Notes: a model not told the origin generated them from the letters alone. Counted from the stretch's first letter, positions 7,856 through 17,200 are shown. The stretch is DNA of 64,000 nt from Fulvivirga ulvae (GCF_021389975.1 NZ_CP089981.1:2009501-2073500), one strand, 5' to 3'. Numbers and translations are program-made.

Positions 7856-8085
7856 TGGGACTACAGGAAATATTATCCAGATTTAATAGACTTCAGGAAC
7901 TGATTGAACAGGAAAACACCGGTAGCCCCGAAAATCTCGCAGACTCACTCGGGGTTTCCAAAAGACAACTGCTAAATTACATTATAGCTTTAAAAAATGA
8001 GTCTGATCAGTCTATTGTATATGACAGGTCTATCCAAAGCTATAAGTTTATGGATGGTAAAGATTCTGAAGTGGATCAGGCTTAA
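7855..8085 (+). CDS. Small HTH-domain protein (76 aa)
   Basis: A 76-residue protein consisting almost wholly of a DeoR/HTH_11-like winged-helix segment: MGLQEILSRFNRLQELIEQE, then GSPENLADSLGVSKRQLLNYIIALK, ending with the wing-like YDRSIQSYKF. It is translationally coupled to the 85-aa gene upstream. Minimal HTH proteins of this kind are scattered through Bacteroidota without assigned roles. It could be an autoregulator of its own pair or act on module 1 next door; both are inferences. Confidence 0.65.
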   Translation: MGLQEILSRFNRLQELIEQENTGSPENLADSLGVSKRQLLNYIIALKNESDQSIVYDRSIQSYKFMDGKDSEVDQA

Positions 8086-8130
8086 TTTCAGAATGTGAAA
8101 CAATGCTCCGGTATTGGCAAATTTATTAAA

Positions 8131-9486
8131 TTAATACAGGTTTCTGCAAAATCTGTATTTTAATGGTTTTCCAAGGCTGCTATTAATAACCCTTCCGTAT
8201 TTATCCATGGCCGACCATTGGATGCAAATCTGATTTCCTCCAGTGTCAATGACCTCCATCAGCCCAAACTGACCGTTACGAGCACTATAACCATTGCTAT
8301 AGGGGCCGCCTTTATAAATACCAAAGTTATCCAGGGGTGCAGCATGAAATACGGGTATTTTTGTTTCTCCGGAGGTGGCGAAGCCACTGTTACTGCCATC
8401 ATCAATGGCTACCATGTGCGCATCTCCTGAGAGGATAAACAGCGGGATTTCATAATCTTCAATGAAATTGGCAATCACCCTTCTCTCTTCCCCAAAGCCT
8501 CCCCAGTCATCTTTTTCATCGCATTCATACTTCCTGCTTCTCTTGTCACTGATCCATGGTATACCTGAAACCCAAGCCACGATCATTGAATCAGCCTTAG
8601 CTTGCAATAACTGCTCTTTAAACCAGTTAAGATGTGCTTCATTGCCAAAATTGGTGCCCTCTTTTACTTTTTCACATCCTGAATACCGTGGTCGCTGTTT
8701 CTGAGAGCGCAAATCAGTTAGCAAATACTTTACCCTGCCAACATTGAAAACCTGAGAAATGGGTCCCTTGTTGTCATCAAACGCTAAAGGATAATGGGGC
8801 ACAAATCGCTTGTAAGCTTCGATGGCTTCCTTTTTACAACCAGCATCCTTAGCACTGTTATTCGGCCCATAATCATGGTCGTCCCACATATAAACAAAGG
8901 GTATGCGATGATAAAGAAATGATTGTGACGTCGAACGTTGCACATCAAAAAATGCCTTTGCAAAAGCGTATTCACAATTGTTCTTTATATTTTCATAATG
9001 AAGATCGCCGGTATTCATATAGAACAATGGGCCTTGCTCTTGAATCGTGCGGAATATCCTGCTTCTGGAGCCGGTCCTTGCGCATGAAGCAAAGGCAACC
9101 TTATAAGAGAACATACCATGCGGAAATGTTTTAAAATAGCCTTTTAGCTTTTCATCTGCCGTAAGTTCGCCATCCATTTCAAGCTTGTAATAGTAGCTGG
9201 TTGCACTTTTAAGGCTATCTAATGAAGTTTTTGAAGTCAGAAAATCCGTAGCTTTTACTTCTACGGACGGTGAGTACCGAACATCCTGAGAAAAATTCTT
9301 ATCTGGTGAATAGACAATTCTTACTACCGACTCCCGGCTAGTCTTAAATGCGATAACAGCCGAGCTATCGGTAACCGAACCTGCCCAGACATACTCAAGG
9401 TACTTATCCGGATTTTCCGGCGGTGAACAGCCGGTAAGTATGCAAACCCAGAAACATATTAATATTGCTGAATGCAGATAAATCAA
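8131..9486 (-). CDS. PhoD-like alkaline phosphatase/phosphodiesterase lipoprotein
   Basis: A 451-residue lipoprotein (lipobox CILTGC, Cys20) of the PhoD metallophosphatase family. A fibronectin-like N-terminal domain (residues ~30-130, YVWAGSVTDSSAVIAFK) precedes the catalytic domain. Metal-site motifs are FASCARTGS, MNTGDLHYEN, YMWDDHDYGPNN and FILSGDAHMVA. The family hydrolyses phosphomonoesters or diesters outside the cytoplasm using Ca/Fe. The gene is the last of a minus-strand run and lies 18 bases after the polyprenyl synthase gene, though a functional link to it is not evident. The exact substrate is unknown. Confidence 0.88.
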   Translation of the reverse strand: MIYLHSAILICFWVCILTGCSPPENPDKYLEYVWAGSVTDSSAVIAFKTSRESVVRIVYSPDKNFSQDVRYSPSVEVKATDFLTSKTSLDSLKSATSYYYKLEMDGELTADEKLKGYFKTFPHGMFSYKVAFASCARTGSRSRIFRTIQEQGPLFYMNTGDLHYENIKNNCEYAFAKAFFDVQRSTSQSFLYHRIPFVYMWDDHDYGPNNSAKDAGCKKEAIEAYKRFVPHYPLAFDDNKGPISQVFNVGRVKYLLTDLRSQKQRPRYSGCEKVKEGTNFGNEAHLNWFKEQLLQAKADSMIVAWVSGIPWISDKRSRKYECDEKDDWGGFGEERRVIANFIEDYEIPLFILSGDAHMVAIDDGSNSGFATSGETKIPVFHAAPLDNFGIYKGGPYSNGYSARNGQFGLMEVIDTGGNQICIQWSAMDKYGRVINSSLGKPLKYRFCRNLY

Positions 9487-9504
9487 ATTGCGGATATTTC
9501 GTTG

Positions 9505-10479
9505 CTATTTTTCCCGGGCAGCCAGTCTTTCAGCAAACTTTTTCAGCATGGCCTTGCGATGCAATGGGGCATTGATCTGCTTCAAAGAGTGAAACCCCTG
9601 CTCAAAATACTTGCTCATGGTATGCTCTGTAAGTTCTTTAATGCCGAGTTCGTTATAGATCTGAGTTACAGCTCTTACTTTATGCTCCGGTTCAAATTGT
9701 TTTTTGTTAAGCCAGTCCTCAAGCTCTTTCCTTTGCTTACCCTTAGCATTATCTAATGCTTTTATCAGCAGAAATGTTTTTTTATTTGACAGAATATCTC
9801 CTCCAACTTGTTTGCCAAACTTATCTTTATCTGCATAGACATCAAGCAGGTCATCCATCAGTTGGAATCCAATACCTATATTAATACCAAACTCTCGCAG
9901 TGCTTTGCAGCTTTCTTTTGCTACCCCGGCAAGCAGTCCTCCAAGCTCAAGGCTAAAGCCTAGAAGCACGGCAGTCTTTTGCCTGATCATATCCAGGTAT
10001 TCTTCCTCTGTAACTGTTTCTCGGCTTTCGAAAAGCATATCGAGCTGCTGCCCCTGGCACACTTCACGGGCGCACTGATTAAATGCCTGAAAAATATCAA
10101 CTGTTAGTGATGCGTCGTCAGTAATCAACATTTCATATGCCTTAACCAGCATCACATCTCCGGAAAGGATAGCCGTATTATGGTTCCACTCCTCATGAAC
10201 TGTATTCTTCCCTCTTCTCAGCGGGGCGTCATCCATAATGTCATCGTGCATCAAAGTGAAGTTATGAAACACCTCCACGGCAATAGCCTGTTTCAAGATG
10301 GATGTTACATCATCCTTGTAAAGGGAATAAGCCAGCAGAGTCAGCAATGGCCTTAATCGCTTGCCTCCCAATAACATAATATATTCTATGGGTTCATATA
10401 GCTCTTTTGGAGCTTTTCCATATTCGGCGTTCTCAATTTCCTTTGAAATTAATGCCTGTAGTTGCTTTAGATTTTTCAT
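9505..10479 (-). CDS. Polyprenyl (isoprenoid) diphosphate synthase
   Basis: A 324-residue trans-prenyltransferase condensing isopentenyl diphosphate onto an allylic diphosphate. It has the first Asp-rich motif DDIMDDAPLRRG and the second motif GFQLMDDLLDVYAD, plus the GGKRLRPLL substrate-binding segment. In this phylum such proteins are geranyl/farnesyl- or octaprenyl-type synthases; the product length cannot be set from sequence alone. It lies 19 bases after rnr on the same strand and 18 bases before the PhoD-like gene. Confidence 0.92.
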   Translation of the reverse strand: MKNLKQLQALISKEIENAEYGKAPKELYEPIEYIMLLGGKRLRPLLTLLAYSLYKDDVTSILKQAIAVEVFHNFTLMHDDIMDDAPLRRGKNTVHEEWNHNTAILSGDVMLVKAYEMLITDDASLTVDIFQAFNQCAREVCQGQQLDMLFESRETVTEEEYLDMIRQKTAVLLGFSLELGGLLAGVAKESCKALREFGINIGIGFQLMDDLLDVYADKDKFGKQVGGDILSNKKTFLLIKALDNAKGKQRKELEDWLNKKQFEPEHKVRAVTQIYNELGIKELTEHTMSKYFEQGFHSLKQINAPLHRKAMLKKFAERLAAREK

Positions 10480-10498
10480 GGGCTAAGTGATGGCGAAA

Positions 10499-12661
10499 CT
10501 AAACCATATCCTTCTTATCGGCAAATTCAAGATCAATGGTTCTTCTATCAATATCAGTGCTTTTGACGGTAACATGTACTTTGTCTCCCAGCGTATACAT
10601 CTTCTTATTTCTCCGTCCAAACACGCGATAGTTTTTCTCATCAAATTCATAGTAATCGTCCTTCATGTCTACCATACGCACCATACCTTCACATTTGGTT
10701 TCCACAATCTCAACAAAAATACCCCACTCTGTAACGCCTGATATAATACCATCAAAAATGCGATCTTCTACACTTTGCATAAACTCTACCTGCTTATATT
10801 TAATGGAGGCCCGCTCGGCATCTGCCGCTCTTTTTTCTCTTTCAGATGAGTGGATACATTTTTCTTCAAAGTCTTTTTTATCTACAGATTTACCTTTGTC
10901 AAGGTAGTGCTGCAAAAGCCGGTGCACCATCATATCAGGGTACCTCCTGATCGGTGATGTGAAGTGCGTATAATGCTTAAATGCCAGGCCGAAATGACCC
11001 ATGGCCTCTGTTGTATATTTTGCTTTAGCCATGGACCTAATGGCCAGTTGCTGCAACACATTCTCCTCCGGTCTTCCCTCTATAGTTGTCATCAGGCTAT
11101 TAAGTGACTGAGAAATAGAGCCCTGGTCAGTTTTAAGATCGTGACCAAACTTTTTGGCAAATTGTGCAAAAGAGTCAACTTTTTCAGGGTTCGGGTAATC
11201 GTGGGTCCGATACACAAAGGTGTTTTTATCTTCACCTTTCTTCATTTCATATACAAAGGCAGCTACTTTTCTATTCGCCAACAGCATGAACTCTTCAATA
11301 AGTTTATGTGCATCTGTTCGCACTTTTGGGATAATCCCCAATGGCTTACCTTTTTCGTCAAGTTTAAACTTGACCTCCGTGGTCTCAAAATTAACGGCTC
11401 CTTTATTGAACCTCTCTTTTCTAAGCTTTTTGGCGAGGTCATTGAGTTTTTGAAGCTCCTGAACTAAATCTCCAAGGCCTGTTTCTATACTTGCCTGTGC
11501 TTCTTCGTAGGTAAATCTGCGATCTGAGTGTATTATCGTTCTTCCAAACCACTCTTTCTGCACATTGGCTTTATCATCCATCTCAAAAACCGCTGCAAAT
11601 GTCAGCTTGTCTTCTCGTGGCCTCAGTGAACAAAGTCCATTTGAAAGCCTCTCCGGCAGCATAGGTACGGTACGATCTACCAGATATACAGACGTGGCCC
11701 TGTCAAATGCTTCTTTTTCTAGTGTGGTATTGGGCAATACGTAATGCGTAACGTCAGCTATGTGGATGCCTATTTCGTAATTACCATTCTCCAAAACCTG
11801 GAAAGAAAGTGCATCATCAAAATCCTTAGCGTCTTCAGGATCTATCGTAAAGGTCAGCACATCTCTGAAATCTCTTCTCTTCTCGATCTCGTTTTTGGTG
11901 ATCTTATCCGAAATTTTCTCAGCTTCCTGTTCAATATGTTCGGGAAATTCAAAGGGCAGATCAAACTCAGCCATTATTGAATGTATTTCGGCTTCATTGT
12001 CACCTGCCGGCCCCAGCACATTTACGATTTCACCTTCAGGGCTTTTATCATGTGCAGGCCATTGGGTAACTTTTACTATTACCTTATCGTTATGCCTGGC
12101 TCCATGCGTGGCATCAAGCTTTACGAATATATCCTGGTGGATCTTTTTATTGTCCGCAATAACAAATGCGAACCGTGGTGAAAACTCTATTCGTCCTACA
12201 AATTGCTCTCTCGCCCGTTCTACGATCTCAACTACTCTGCCTTCTGGCTTTCGTCCATCTCCAGCACCTTTAAGCTGTACCTTTACCGTATCACCGTCCA
12301 TTGCAAAGTTGATATCCTGAGCTTTTATGTAGACATCTTCTTTGTCATCCGGTGTTAATAGATAAGCAAAGCGGGGATTGACATGGTCAAGTTTACCAAT
12401 GAGAAATTCCGCTTCACTCACACTTTTATAACTTCCATTGGTGAGTTGAATGATCTTGCCGCTTCTGTGCAGGTCTGAAAGCACATAGGGTATCTCTCTG
12501 TTATAATCTTTTCTTCGGTAGCCTAGCTTTTTGGCTACCTGACTTGCTGTATATACTTTATTATAATTACTATTAAGAAGCGAAAGAATCCTGGCATTCA
12601 GTTTTTCTTTAATACCTCCGGATTTTCCATGGTTCTTCTTTTTTCTTTTCTTTTGACTCAT
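10499..12661 (-). CDS. rnr: Ribonuclease R
   Basis: A 720-residue 3'-5' exoribonuclease of the RNase II/R family, acting on structured RNA. The order is: basic N-terminus, winged-helix RNase B N-terminal domain (~20-80), cold-shock domains (~85-230), RNB catalytic domain (~260-590) with DPEDAKDFDDALSF supplying the metal-binding aspartates, and a C-terminal S1 domain (~635-715). HFTSPIRRYPD is the conserved RNB end motif. Length is normal for RNase R. It sits in a minus-strand run upstream of the polyprenyl synthase. Confidence 0.95.
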   Translation of the reverse strand: MSQKKRKKKNHGKSGGIKEKLNARILSLLNSNYNKVYTASQVAKKLGYRRKDYNREIPYVLSDLHRSGKIIQLTNGSYKSVSEAEFLIGKLDHVNPRFAYLLTPDDKEDVYIKAQDINFAMDGDTVKVQLKGAGDGRKPEGRVVEIVERAREQFVGRIEFSPRFAFVIADNKKIHQDIFVKLDATHGARHNDKVIVKVTQWPAHDKSPEGEIVNVLGPAGDNEAEIHSIMAEFDLPFEFPEHIEQEAEKISDKITKNEIEKRRDFRDVLTFTIDPEDAKDFDDALSFQVLENGNYEIGIHIADVTHYVLPNTTLEKEAFDRATSVYLVDRTVPMLPERLSNGLCSLRPREDKLTFAAVFEMDDKANVQKEWFGRTIIHSDRRFTYEEAQASIETGLGDLVQELQKLNDLAKKLRKERFNKGAVNFETTEVKFKLDEKGKPLGIIPKVRTDAHKLIEEFMLLANRKVAAFVYEMKKGEDKNTFVYRTHDYPNPEKVDSFAQFAKKFGHDLKTDQGSISQSLNSLMTTIEGRPEENVLQQLAIRSMAKAKYTTEAMGHFGLAFKHYTHFTSPIRRYPDMMVHRLLQHYLDKGKSVDKKDFEEKCIHSSEREKRAADAERASIKYKQVEFMQSVEDRIFDGIISGVTEWGIFVEIVETKCEGMVRMVDMKDDYYEFDEKNYRVFGRRNKKMYTLGDKVHVTVKSTDIDRRTIDLEFADKKDMV

Positions 12662-12781
12662 AAATTACAGTGTCATGCATCTTAACAAAGATGCGATTAA
12701 TATTAATGCTTATTACGCCCCAGTATTACTAAATGTTTAAAATTAAAACAAGCTTGGGGGCTATTAGTTAGGCCTCTCGGA

Positions 12782-13498
12782 CTAATTGGCTGGCGTGACG
12801 GTAACCTCAAACGGTTCTGATGTGATATTCTTTAGTTTTAAGTACAATTGTGCTGTTACAGCTACATCCTGCAGGCAATAATCGGCTATTTTTCCCAGAT
12901 TTCGATCTTTATAGTAAACACGGTTTACATCGCTGCCGTTCATGTCTGTTTTACTGGATTCAATATTAAAAATTGCTGCCAGAAGATCAAGGGATGTATA
13001 ATGTTTCCAGTCACCAAACTTCCACATGTCCATAGTATCAATATGATTGATCTCCCATGGCTTTTTGCCGGAAAGATCCAAAGCCGTCGGAAGCGAAATG
13101 CCATTTATCAGCATTCTCCGGCTTAAGTATGGAAAGTCGAACTCCCTGCCATTGTGGGCACACAGCTTCAGACTGTCTGATTTCATCTTTCCAAGTATGG
13201 TACTAAAGCGCTCCAGAAGGGCTTTTTCGTTTTCATCATAAAGTGCTTTTAGTCTGAGCACCCGCTTCTCTTCCTCCAAATGAAAAAAACCTATGCCAAT
13301 ACTCACTATTTTTCCAAATTCAGCATAAATTCCGGCACGCTGAAAATAGAATTCATCCTCGGTAAGTCCTTCTTCCTTTTTTAAAAAGGAGGCCTTGCGG
13401 CTCCATAAAATTTTCATCCGCTCATTCAGCTCTTCATATGTTTCGCCTGAGCTGACTGTTTCAATATCCAAAAAGAGGATGTCCTTTAGTTCTTTCAT
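12782..13498 (-). CDS. Predicted 3'-5' exonuclease (PolB-like DEDDy fold)
   Basis: A 238-residue protein of the predicted 3'-5' exonuclease family related to the proofreading domain of family B polymerases. Exo I is ILFLDIETV (D11, E13), Exo II is CAHNGREFDFPYL, and Exo III is IADYCLQDVAVTAQLYL with the final Asp. It is a stand-alone exonuclease without a polymerase domain, widespread in Bacteroidota and probably involved in DNA repair. It is one base from the upstream 134-aa gene, so it is in the lipB operon. Confidence 0.88.
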   Translation of the reverse strand: MKELKDILFLDIETVSSGETYEELNERMKILWSRKASFLKKEEGLTEDEFYFQRAGIYAEFGKIVSIGIGFFHLEEEKRVLRLKALYDENEKALLERFSTILGKMKSDSLKLCAHNGREFDFPYLSRRMLINGISLPTALDLSGKKPWEINHIDTMDMWKFGDWKHYTSLDLLAAIFNIESSKTDMNGSDVNRVYYKDRNLGKIADYCLQDVAVTAQLYLKLKNITSEPFEVTVTPAN

Positions 13499-13499
13499 G

Positions 13500-13904
13500 C
13501 TATGAATGAAGAACTCCTTTCATCTTCAGCTCTTTTATGTAAATAAGGTTCTCCTCTTTAATGGTATCAGGAAGAAAAATAAATTTCTTATCATAAATCT
13601 TCCCCTCAATATAGTAGCTCACCCAGAATTCATTGTTGAGATGGAAAATTTCAGAATTTATCGGTTCTATCAGCGCAGTACCTTTTGCTGGTACGGTTTC
13701 CAGAAAATGTCTCAATGTTGACGTCTTCTGGTGCTCACCGTTTAGTTCTCCATAACCTGTAGAAGCCACAAGAGTATTTTCTATATCATGGTCATTTCTA
13801 TTAATAAGATGAACGTTCCACTCTGTTTCATTCAGTTTATTCACCTCTCTGGTTACAGCCAGTGTTACATTCTTAACTTCCGGTACTTTAATATCCTTTC
13901 TCAT
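13500..13904 (-). CDS. Conserved Bacteroidota protein (134 aa), unknown function
   Basis: A 134-residue soluble protein with no signal peptide and mostly beta structure: NVTLAVTREVNKLNETEWNV, STLRHFLETVPAKGTALIEP, FWVSYYIEGKIYDKKFIF. Homologs are typical of Bacteroidota; I recall them sometimes being mislabelled as phenylalanyl-tRNA synthetase subunits, for which there is no support here. It overlaps lipB by 4 bases and is 1 base from the exonuclease gene, so the three are one operon. Confidence 0.75.
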   Translation of the reverse strand: MRKDIKVPEVKNVTLAVTREVNKLNETEWNVHLINRNDHDIENTLVASTGYGELNGEHQKTSTLRHFLETVPAKGTALIEPINSEIFHLNNEFWVSYYIEGKIYDKKFIFLPDTIKEENLIYIKELKMKGVLHS

Positions 13905-14623
13905 TTTTCAAACAGGCTCATTTCAAACAGAACAGCCAACTTCGCTTTCAATATGGACTTTACTTCATCAATATTCTGTTTCTGCCCCAGTTCCTTTTCC
14001 AGTGAAGTTACGGCTTTGTCTTCAATTCCGCATGGCACAATATTGCCAAAATAATCCAAATCTGTATTTACATTAAAAGCAAATCCGTGCATGGTTACCC
14101 ATCTGCTGGATTTAACGCCCATAGCACAGATCTTTCGTGGCTTCACCTGCTGCACATGATCCAGCCATACACCGGTAAGGCCTTCAATCCTCCCTGCTAT
14201 TATGCCATATTCGGCAAGTGTCTCAATAATCCCTTCTTCCAGCAACCTAAGGTACTTATGAATATCTGTAAAGAAGTTATCAAGGTCAAGGATGGGGTAC
14301 CCGACTATTTGGCCCGGACCATGATAGGTAATGTCCCCGCCACGATTAATCTTATAATAGGTTGCTTGCTTTGCCTTCAGCCCATTGCTATCAATCAACA
14401 GGTGCTCCTCAGAGCCACTTTTGCCCAACGTATAAACGTGAGGGTGCTCACAAAAAATCAGGTGATTGGGTGTAATTGCTTGCTGATCTTCTTGAAGCTT
14501 TCTATTGCTGATCTTTAAACCAACAATTTCATCAAACAGTTTTGTCTGATAGTCCCAGGCTTCTTTATAATCGATGATACCCAGATCGATGAATTGTACT
14601 TTTTTATTGATTATAGAATTCAC
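13901..14623 (-). CDS. lipB: Octanoyl-(acyl-carrier protein) protein N-octanoyltransferase
   Basis: A ~240-residue LipB, which transfers octanoate from ACP to the lipoyl domains of 2-oxoacid dehydrogenases and GcvH. The signature RGGDITYHGPGQIVGYPILD is intact. The catalytic pair is present: Lys in CAMGVKSSRWVTMHGFA and Cys in VPCGIEDKAVTS. The open frame extends to 14737, but the first 38 residues look non-coding and overlap the divergent yraN. I chose the GTG at 14621-14623, just before INKKVQFIDLG. It leads the operon with the 134-aa protein and the exonuclease. Confidence 0.92.
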   Translation of the reverse strand: MNSIINKKVQFIDLGIIDYKEAWDYQTKLFDEIVGLKISNRKLQEDQQAITPNHLIFCEHPHVYTLGKSGSEEHLLIDSNGLKAKQATYYKINRGGDITYHGPGQIVGYPILDLDNFFTDIHKYLRLLEEGIIETLAEYGIIAGRIEGLTGVWLDHVQQVKPRKICAMGVKSSRWVTMHGFAFNVNTDLDYFGNIVPCGIEDKAVTSLEKELGQKQNIDEVKSILKAKLAVLFEMSLFEK

Positions 14624-14672
14624 TGCCGAAACAAACAGGCTTATATTTGAACTCTGCAAAGGTAATGAAATT

Positions 14673-15020
14673 ATGAACAATAAAGCGCAAACTGGAAAAG
14701 ACGGGGAACAGCGGGCTGCCGAGTACCTTATGGGCAAGGGGTATGAATTGCTAGAGAGGAACTATCGTTACAAGAGATCAGAAATAGACATTATTATAAA
14801 AAAAGAACAGCTTCTGGTTTTTGTGGAAGTAAAAACCAGAAGCTATAGTTCTTTCGGGTATCCGGAAGATGCAGTCGATGGCATCAAGATTAAAAAAGTG
14901 ATTTAAGGAGCTGATCAATACATTCATGAAAAAAATTGGTGTCATGATATCCGGTTTGATGTAATCTCCATAGACTGCTCTACTCAGGAAATCGTTCATT
15001 TTGAAGATGCCTTTTATTGA
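14673..15020 (+). pseudogene. yraN: YraN/UPF0102 family protein with in-frame TAA stop
   Basis: A YraN family gene (Holliday-junction-resolvase-like nuclease fold, function unproven) starting at the ATG at 14673. The first 77 codons carry the family core GKDGEQRAAEYLMGKGYELL, EIDIIIKKEQLLVFVEVKTR and YPEDAVDGIKIKKVI. A TAA (14904-14906) then ends the frame. The same frame continues for 37 codons with clear family sequence (GADQYIHEKNWCHDIRFDVI) to TGA at 15018-15020, giving the usual length of about 115. A single base change such as AAA to TAA explains it. The truncated product lacks the C-terminal strand. It could be a real nonsense mutation, a sequence error or readthrough. Confidence 0.8.
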
Positions 15021-15592
15021 TCTGCATACACCTCCACGCTAATGTCATGTGGCGCCGGCTCATCGCCTCCAAAATATGGAAATAGCATATAGTTAACGTT
15101 ACCTGAGCAATTGGGATTTTTGTTAATCTCTACTCTGGATGCGCCATTTACAGTAAAGACATATTTGTTATCAATAATCTCGATCTGATAGTCGTTCATT
15201 TTATTGAGCTCAACGGAGGTCACATACTCCGATAGTCTGTTACCATTCACATAGCAGTATGCGTGCACTTCCAGCTGATCATTATACCACCTCCAGCCAA
15301 AGCGCGCACTATTCTCATGATGGTGGCTGTTACAATCAGAAAAGCCCATAAGTTTATTTAGGTCAGCCTGATTTTCCACTTTTTGTGTTTCATAGATTGC
15401 TGATTCGTCAAACCTCGCCTGAAAACTCAAGGCTTTTCCATCAAACGATTTAATGGTTCGGTTAGACTCATGATGGCCTTCTTTTATGATGTATAGCTTT
15501 TGAATATCACCCTCAAAAGGAGAGTCTATTTCAATTTTACAGGCTGTAAAAAATAACAACAGCCCTGATAGTAGTAGTGCGTTTTTCATCAA
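15014..15592 (-). CDS. Hypothetical lipoprotein (192 aa)
   Basis: A 192-residue lipoprotein (MMKNALLLSGLLLFFTAC, lipobox Cys18) that I do not recognise. The mature part is rich in beta strands and histidines (CNSHHHENSARFGWRWYNDQ, VHAYCYVNG, YMLFPYFGGDEPAPHDISV), which suggests a jelly-roll or concanavalin-like fold. Its 3' end overlaps the end of the readthrough part of yraN by 7 bases, tail to tail. It is 8 bases downstream of a small histidine kinase gene, so it may be co-transcribed with it. Confidence 0.7.
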   Translation of the reverse strand: MMKNALLLSGLLLFFTACKIEIDSPFEGDIQKLYIIKEGHHESNRTIKSFDGKALSFQARFDESAIYETQKVENQADLNKLMGFSDCNSHHHENSARFGWRWYNDQLEVHAYCYVNGNRLSEYVTSVELNKMNDYQIEIIDNKYVFTVNGASRVEINKNPNCSGNVNYMLFPYFGGDEPAPHDISVEVYADQ

Positions 15593-15600
15593 AAAAATAT

Positions 15601-16332
15601 TTATAAATTGTTTGGTATTTTGACTATGAAGTTACTCCCAACCCCTTTGGATGAAGCAACTGAAACTTCTCCTTCCAGTTTGTTTACTGCCTCCTGTACT
15701 ATATACAAGCCAAGGCCCGATCCCTTGGAAGATTCGGATGACCGGTAAAACATTTGAAAAATATCACTAATATTCTCTTTGGAAATACCTTCACCATTAT
15801 CGCATATTTCTATTACAGCATGCTTCGGTGTAACCTTTACATCTATATCTACAAATTTTTCTGTTTTCCTTAAATCCTGGAAAACTATTGCGTTCTGAAT
15901 AAGGTGCTCAAGGATGAGGTTTACACGCAGCTGGTCCGACACAAATTTCTGATCCTGCTTTACACGTACCCTAAATTTAATTTTACTGGCTCGCACATAA
16001 TCCAGATATTGATCTAAAATCTTGGCTATATTCTCGTTGAAATGAATGCTGGATTTTACAATTGGTCCGCGGGCGTTTCCAACAAATGACTCTAATGATT
16101 TCAGGAAGTTATCCATTCTTACCACACTCTCGTTGATCAGATGAAGGCATTCATCGATGATATCATCTCTTGTGGATTTCTCCGCCAGTCGGATCAATCC
16201 CTTTATGGAAGCCAATGGCCCTTTAAGGTCATGAGAACAGCTGTAAACAAACTTATCGAGCACTGAATTAGCCTCAGACAACTCCTGATTGAGTAAGTGA
16301 TTCATTTCCTTAATTTTAAGTGTGGTTCTCAT
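15601..16332 (-). CDS. Short soluble histidine kinase
   Basis: A 243-residue kinase made only of a HisKA dimerisation domain and a HATPase. The H-box is FVYSCSHDLKGPLASIKGL with H34. The ATPase has LILEHLIQNAIVF (N box), ICDNGEGIS (G1) and GSGLGLYIV (G2). There is no membrane span or PAS domain, so it must receive its signal through a partner or through its ~25-residue N-terminal helix. It lies between the barrel-protein gene and the lipoprotein gene on the minus strand, downstream of the larger signalling operon. Confidence 0.87.
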   Translation of the reverse strand: MRTTLKIKEMNHLLNQELSEANSVLDKFVYSCSHDLKGPLASIKGLIRLAEKSTRDDIIDECLHLINESVVRMDNFLKSLESFVGNARGPIVKSSIHFNENIAKILDQYLDYVRASKIKFRVRVKQDQKFVSDQLRVNLILEHLIQNAIVFQDLRKTEKFVDIDVKVTPKHAVIEICDNGEGISKENISDIFQMFYRSSESSKGSGLGLYIVQEAVNKLEGEVSVASSKGVGSNFIVKIPNNL

Positions 16333-16349
16333 CTTTATTGATAGTTAGG

Positions 16350-17072
16350 TTATTTCCTCCGGCCAAATCTCACCCCCATATTAACCGCATAAGGTTTTTC
16401 AATACTGGTGTTTTCCAGTCGCTTAATATTTGCTGAAGCTCTTAACTGAATTCCTGTTTTTGCTTCTGCAAAAAAGTGAACGAAGTCTCTTTCTGCCTGA
16501 ATCCGATATTCCAGACCTATGCCTATGTTAATGTTAGTAGTATTAATACTGCCCAGAAATGGTTCTCTGCCCACACCCCTTTGCTTTTCTACCCGGTCGG
16601 CTTCTTCTATATAGTGACCATAGAATTTCATGCTTTGGTTATTTAATCCTGCCATTACATAGGCATCTGCTTTCTTTGCGGGAAGCTGCAGGGCTTTTAG
16701 TAAGTAAACATTGCTGTTGATTTCAACCTCAAATAGGTCAATGGTACGCTTTGTTGCCGAATTAGAATAGTAAAGCCCGGCTAACCTGGCTACTATACGG
16801 CTGTAAGTATTACCGAAGATAAAGGCAGCACTTCCACCTTCTTCAAATACGTTGAGACGATCCAGCTCTGTCACGTCACTTTCCAAAGTAAAGTTTCGCA
16901 TGCCGAAGGACGCCTCAATGCCTTTATGACTGAAAATGGAATTGCTCTCCTCTTCTTCTAATACCGCTTCCGGTTCATATTGAGCACAGGCCTCAAAAAA
17001 TGAGAAAGCCATCACAAAAAAAATGGCCAACGCTCTTAAAAAATTTCTAATTGAGATATAAAAAAATGTCAT
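16350..17072 (-). CDS. Predicted outer-membrane beta-barrel protein
   Basis: About 240 residues. The frame is open from 17111, but the ATG at 17070-17072 gives the best signal peptide (MTFFYISIRNFLRALAIFFV, cleaved near ACAQ). The mature part alternates short amphipathic strands (GIEASFGMRNFTLESDV, SAAFIFGNTYSRIVARLAGL, INIGIGLEYRIQAERDFVHF) and ends YAVNMGVRFGRRK, as in small Bacteroidota outer-membrane barrels. It is 17 bases upstream of the soluble histidine kinase. No specific family is recognised. Confidence 0.7.
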   Translation of the reverse strand: MTFFYISIRNFLRALAIFFVMAFSFFEACAQYEPEAVLEEEESNSIFSHKGIEASFGMRNFTLESDVTELDRLNVFEEGGSAAFIFGNTYSRIVARLAGLYYSNSATKRTIDLFEVEINSNVYLLKALQLPAKKADAYVMAGLNNQSMKFYGHYIEEADRVEKQRGVGREPFLGSINTTNINIGIGLEYRIQAERDFVHFFAEAKTGIQLRASANIKRLENTSIEKPYAVNMGVRFGRRK

Positions 17073-17164
17073 GGCTATTAAATTCATCAATACAAATTTG
17101 ATGATAACCATGGCTGTTTTTATGAGGGAATTCCTGAAAAGGAAAAATCAGAAGTACTCTTATT

Positions 17165-17200
17165 AAAAAAGGCCCTTATGCGAAAATAAAGGCCTTTTTA
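17165..17200. terminator. Bidirectional hairpin with A/T-runs
   Basis: AAAAAAGGCC (17165-17174) can pair with GGCCTTTTT near 17191-17200. On the minus strand the stem is followed by a T-run, so it can end the regulator operon whose last stop is at 17323. Confidence 0.6.

Noticed and set aside
14623..14737. A 38-residue N-terminal extension of LipB
   Set aside because: The extension overlaps the start of the divergent yraN and lacks LipB-like sequence; the GTG at 14623 is a better start.
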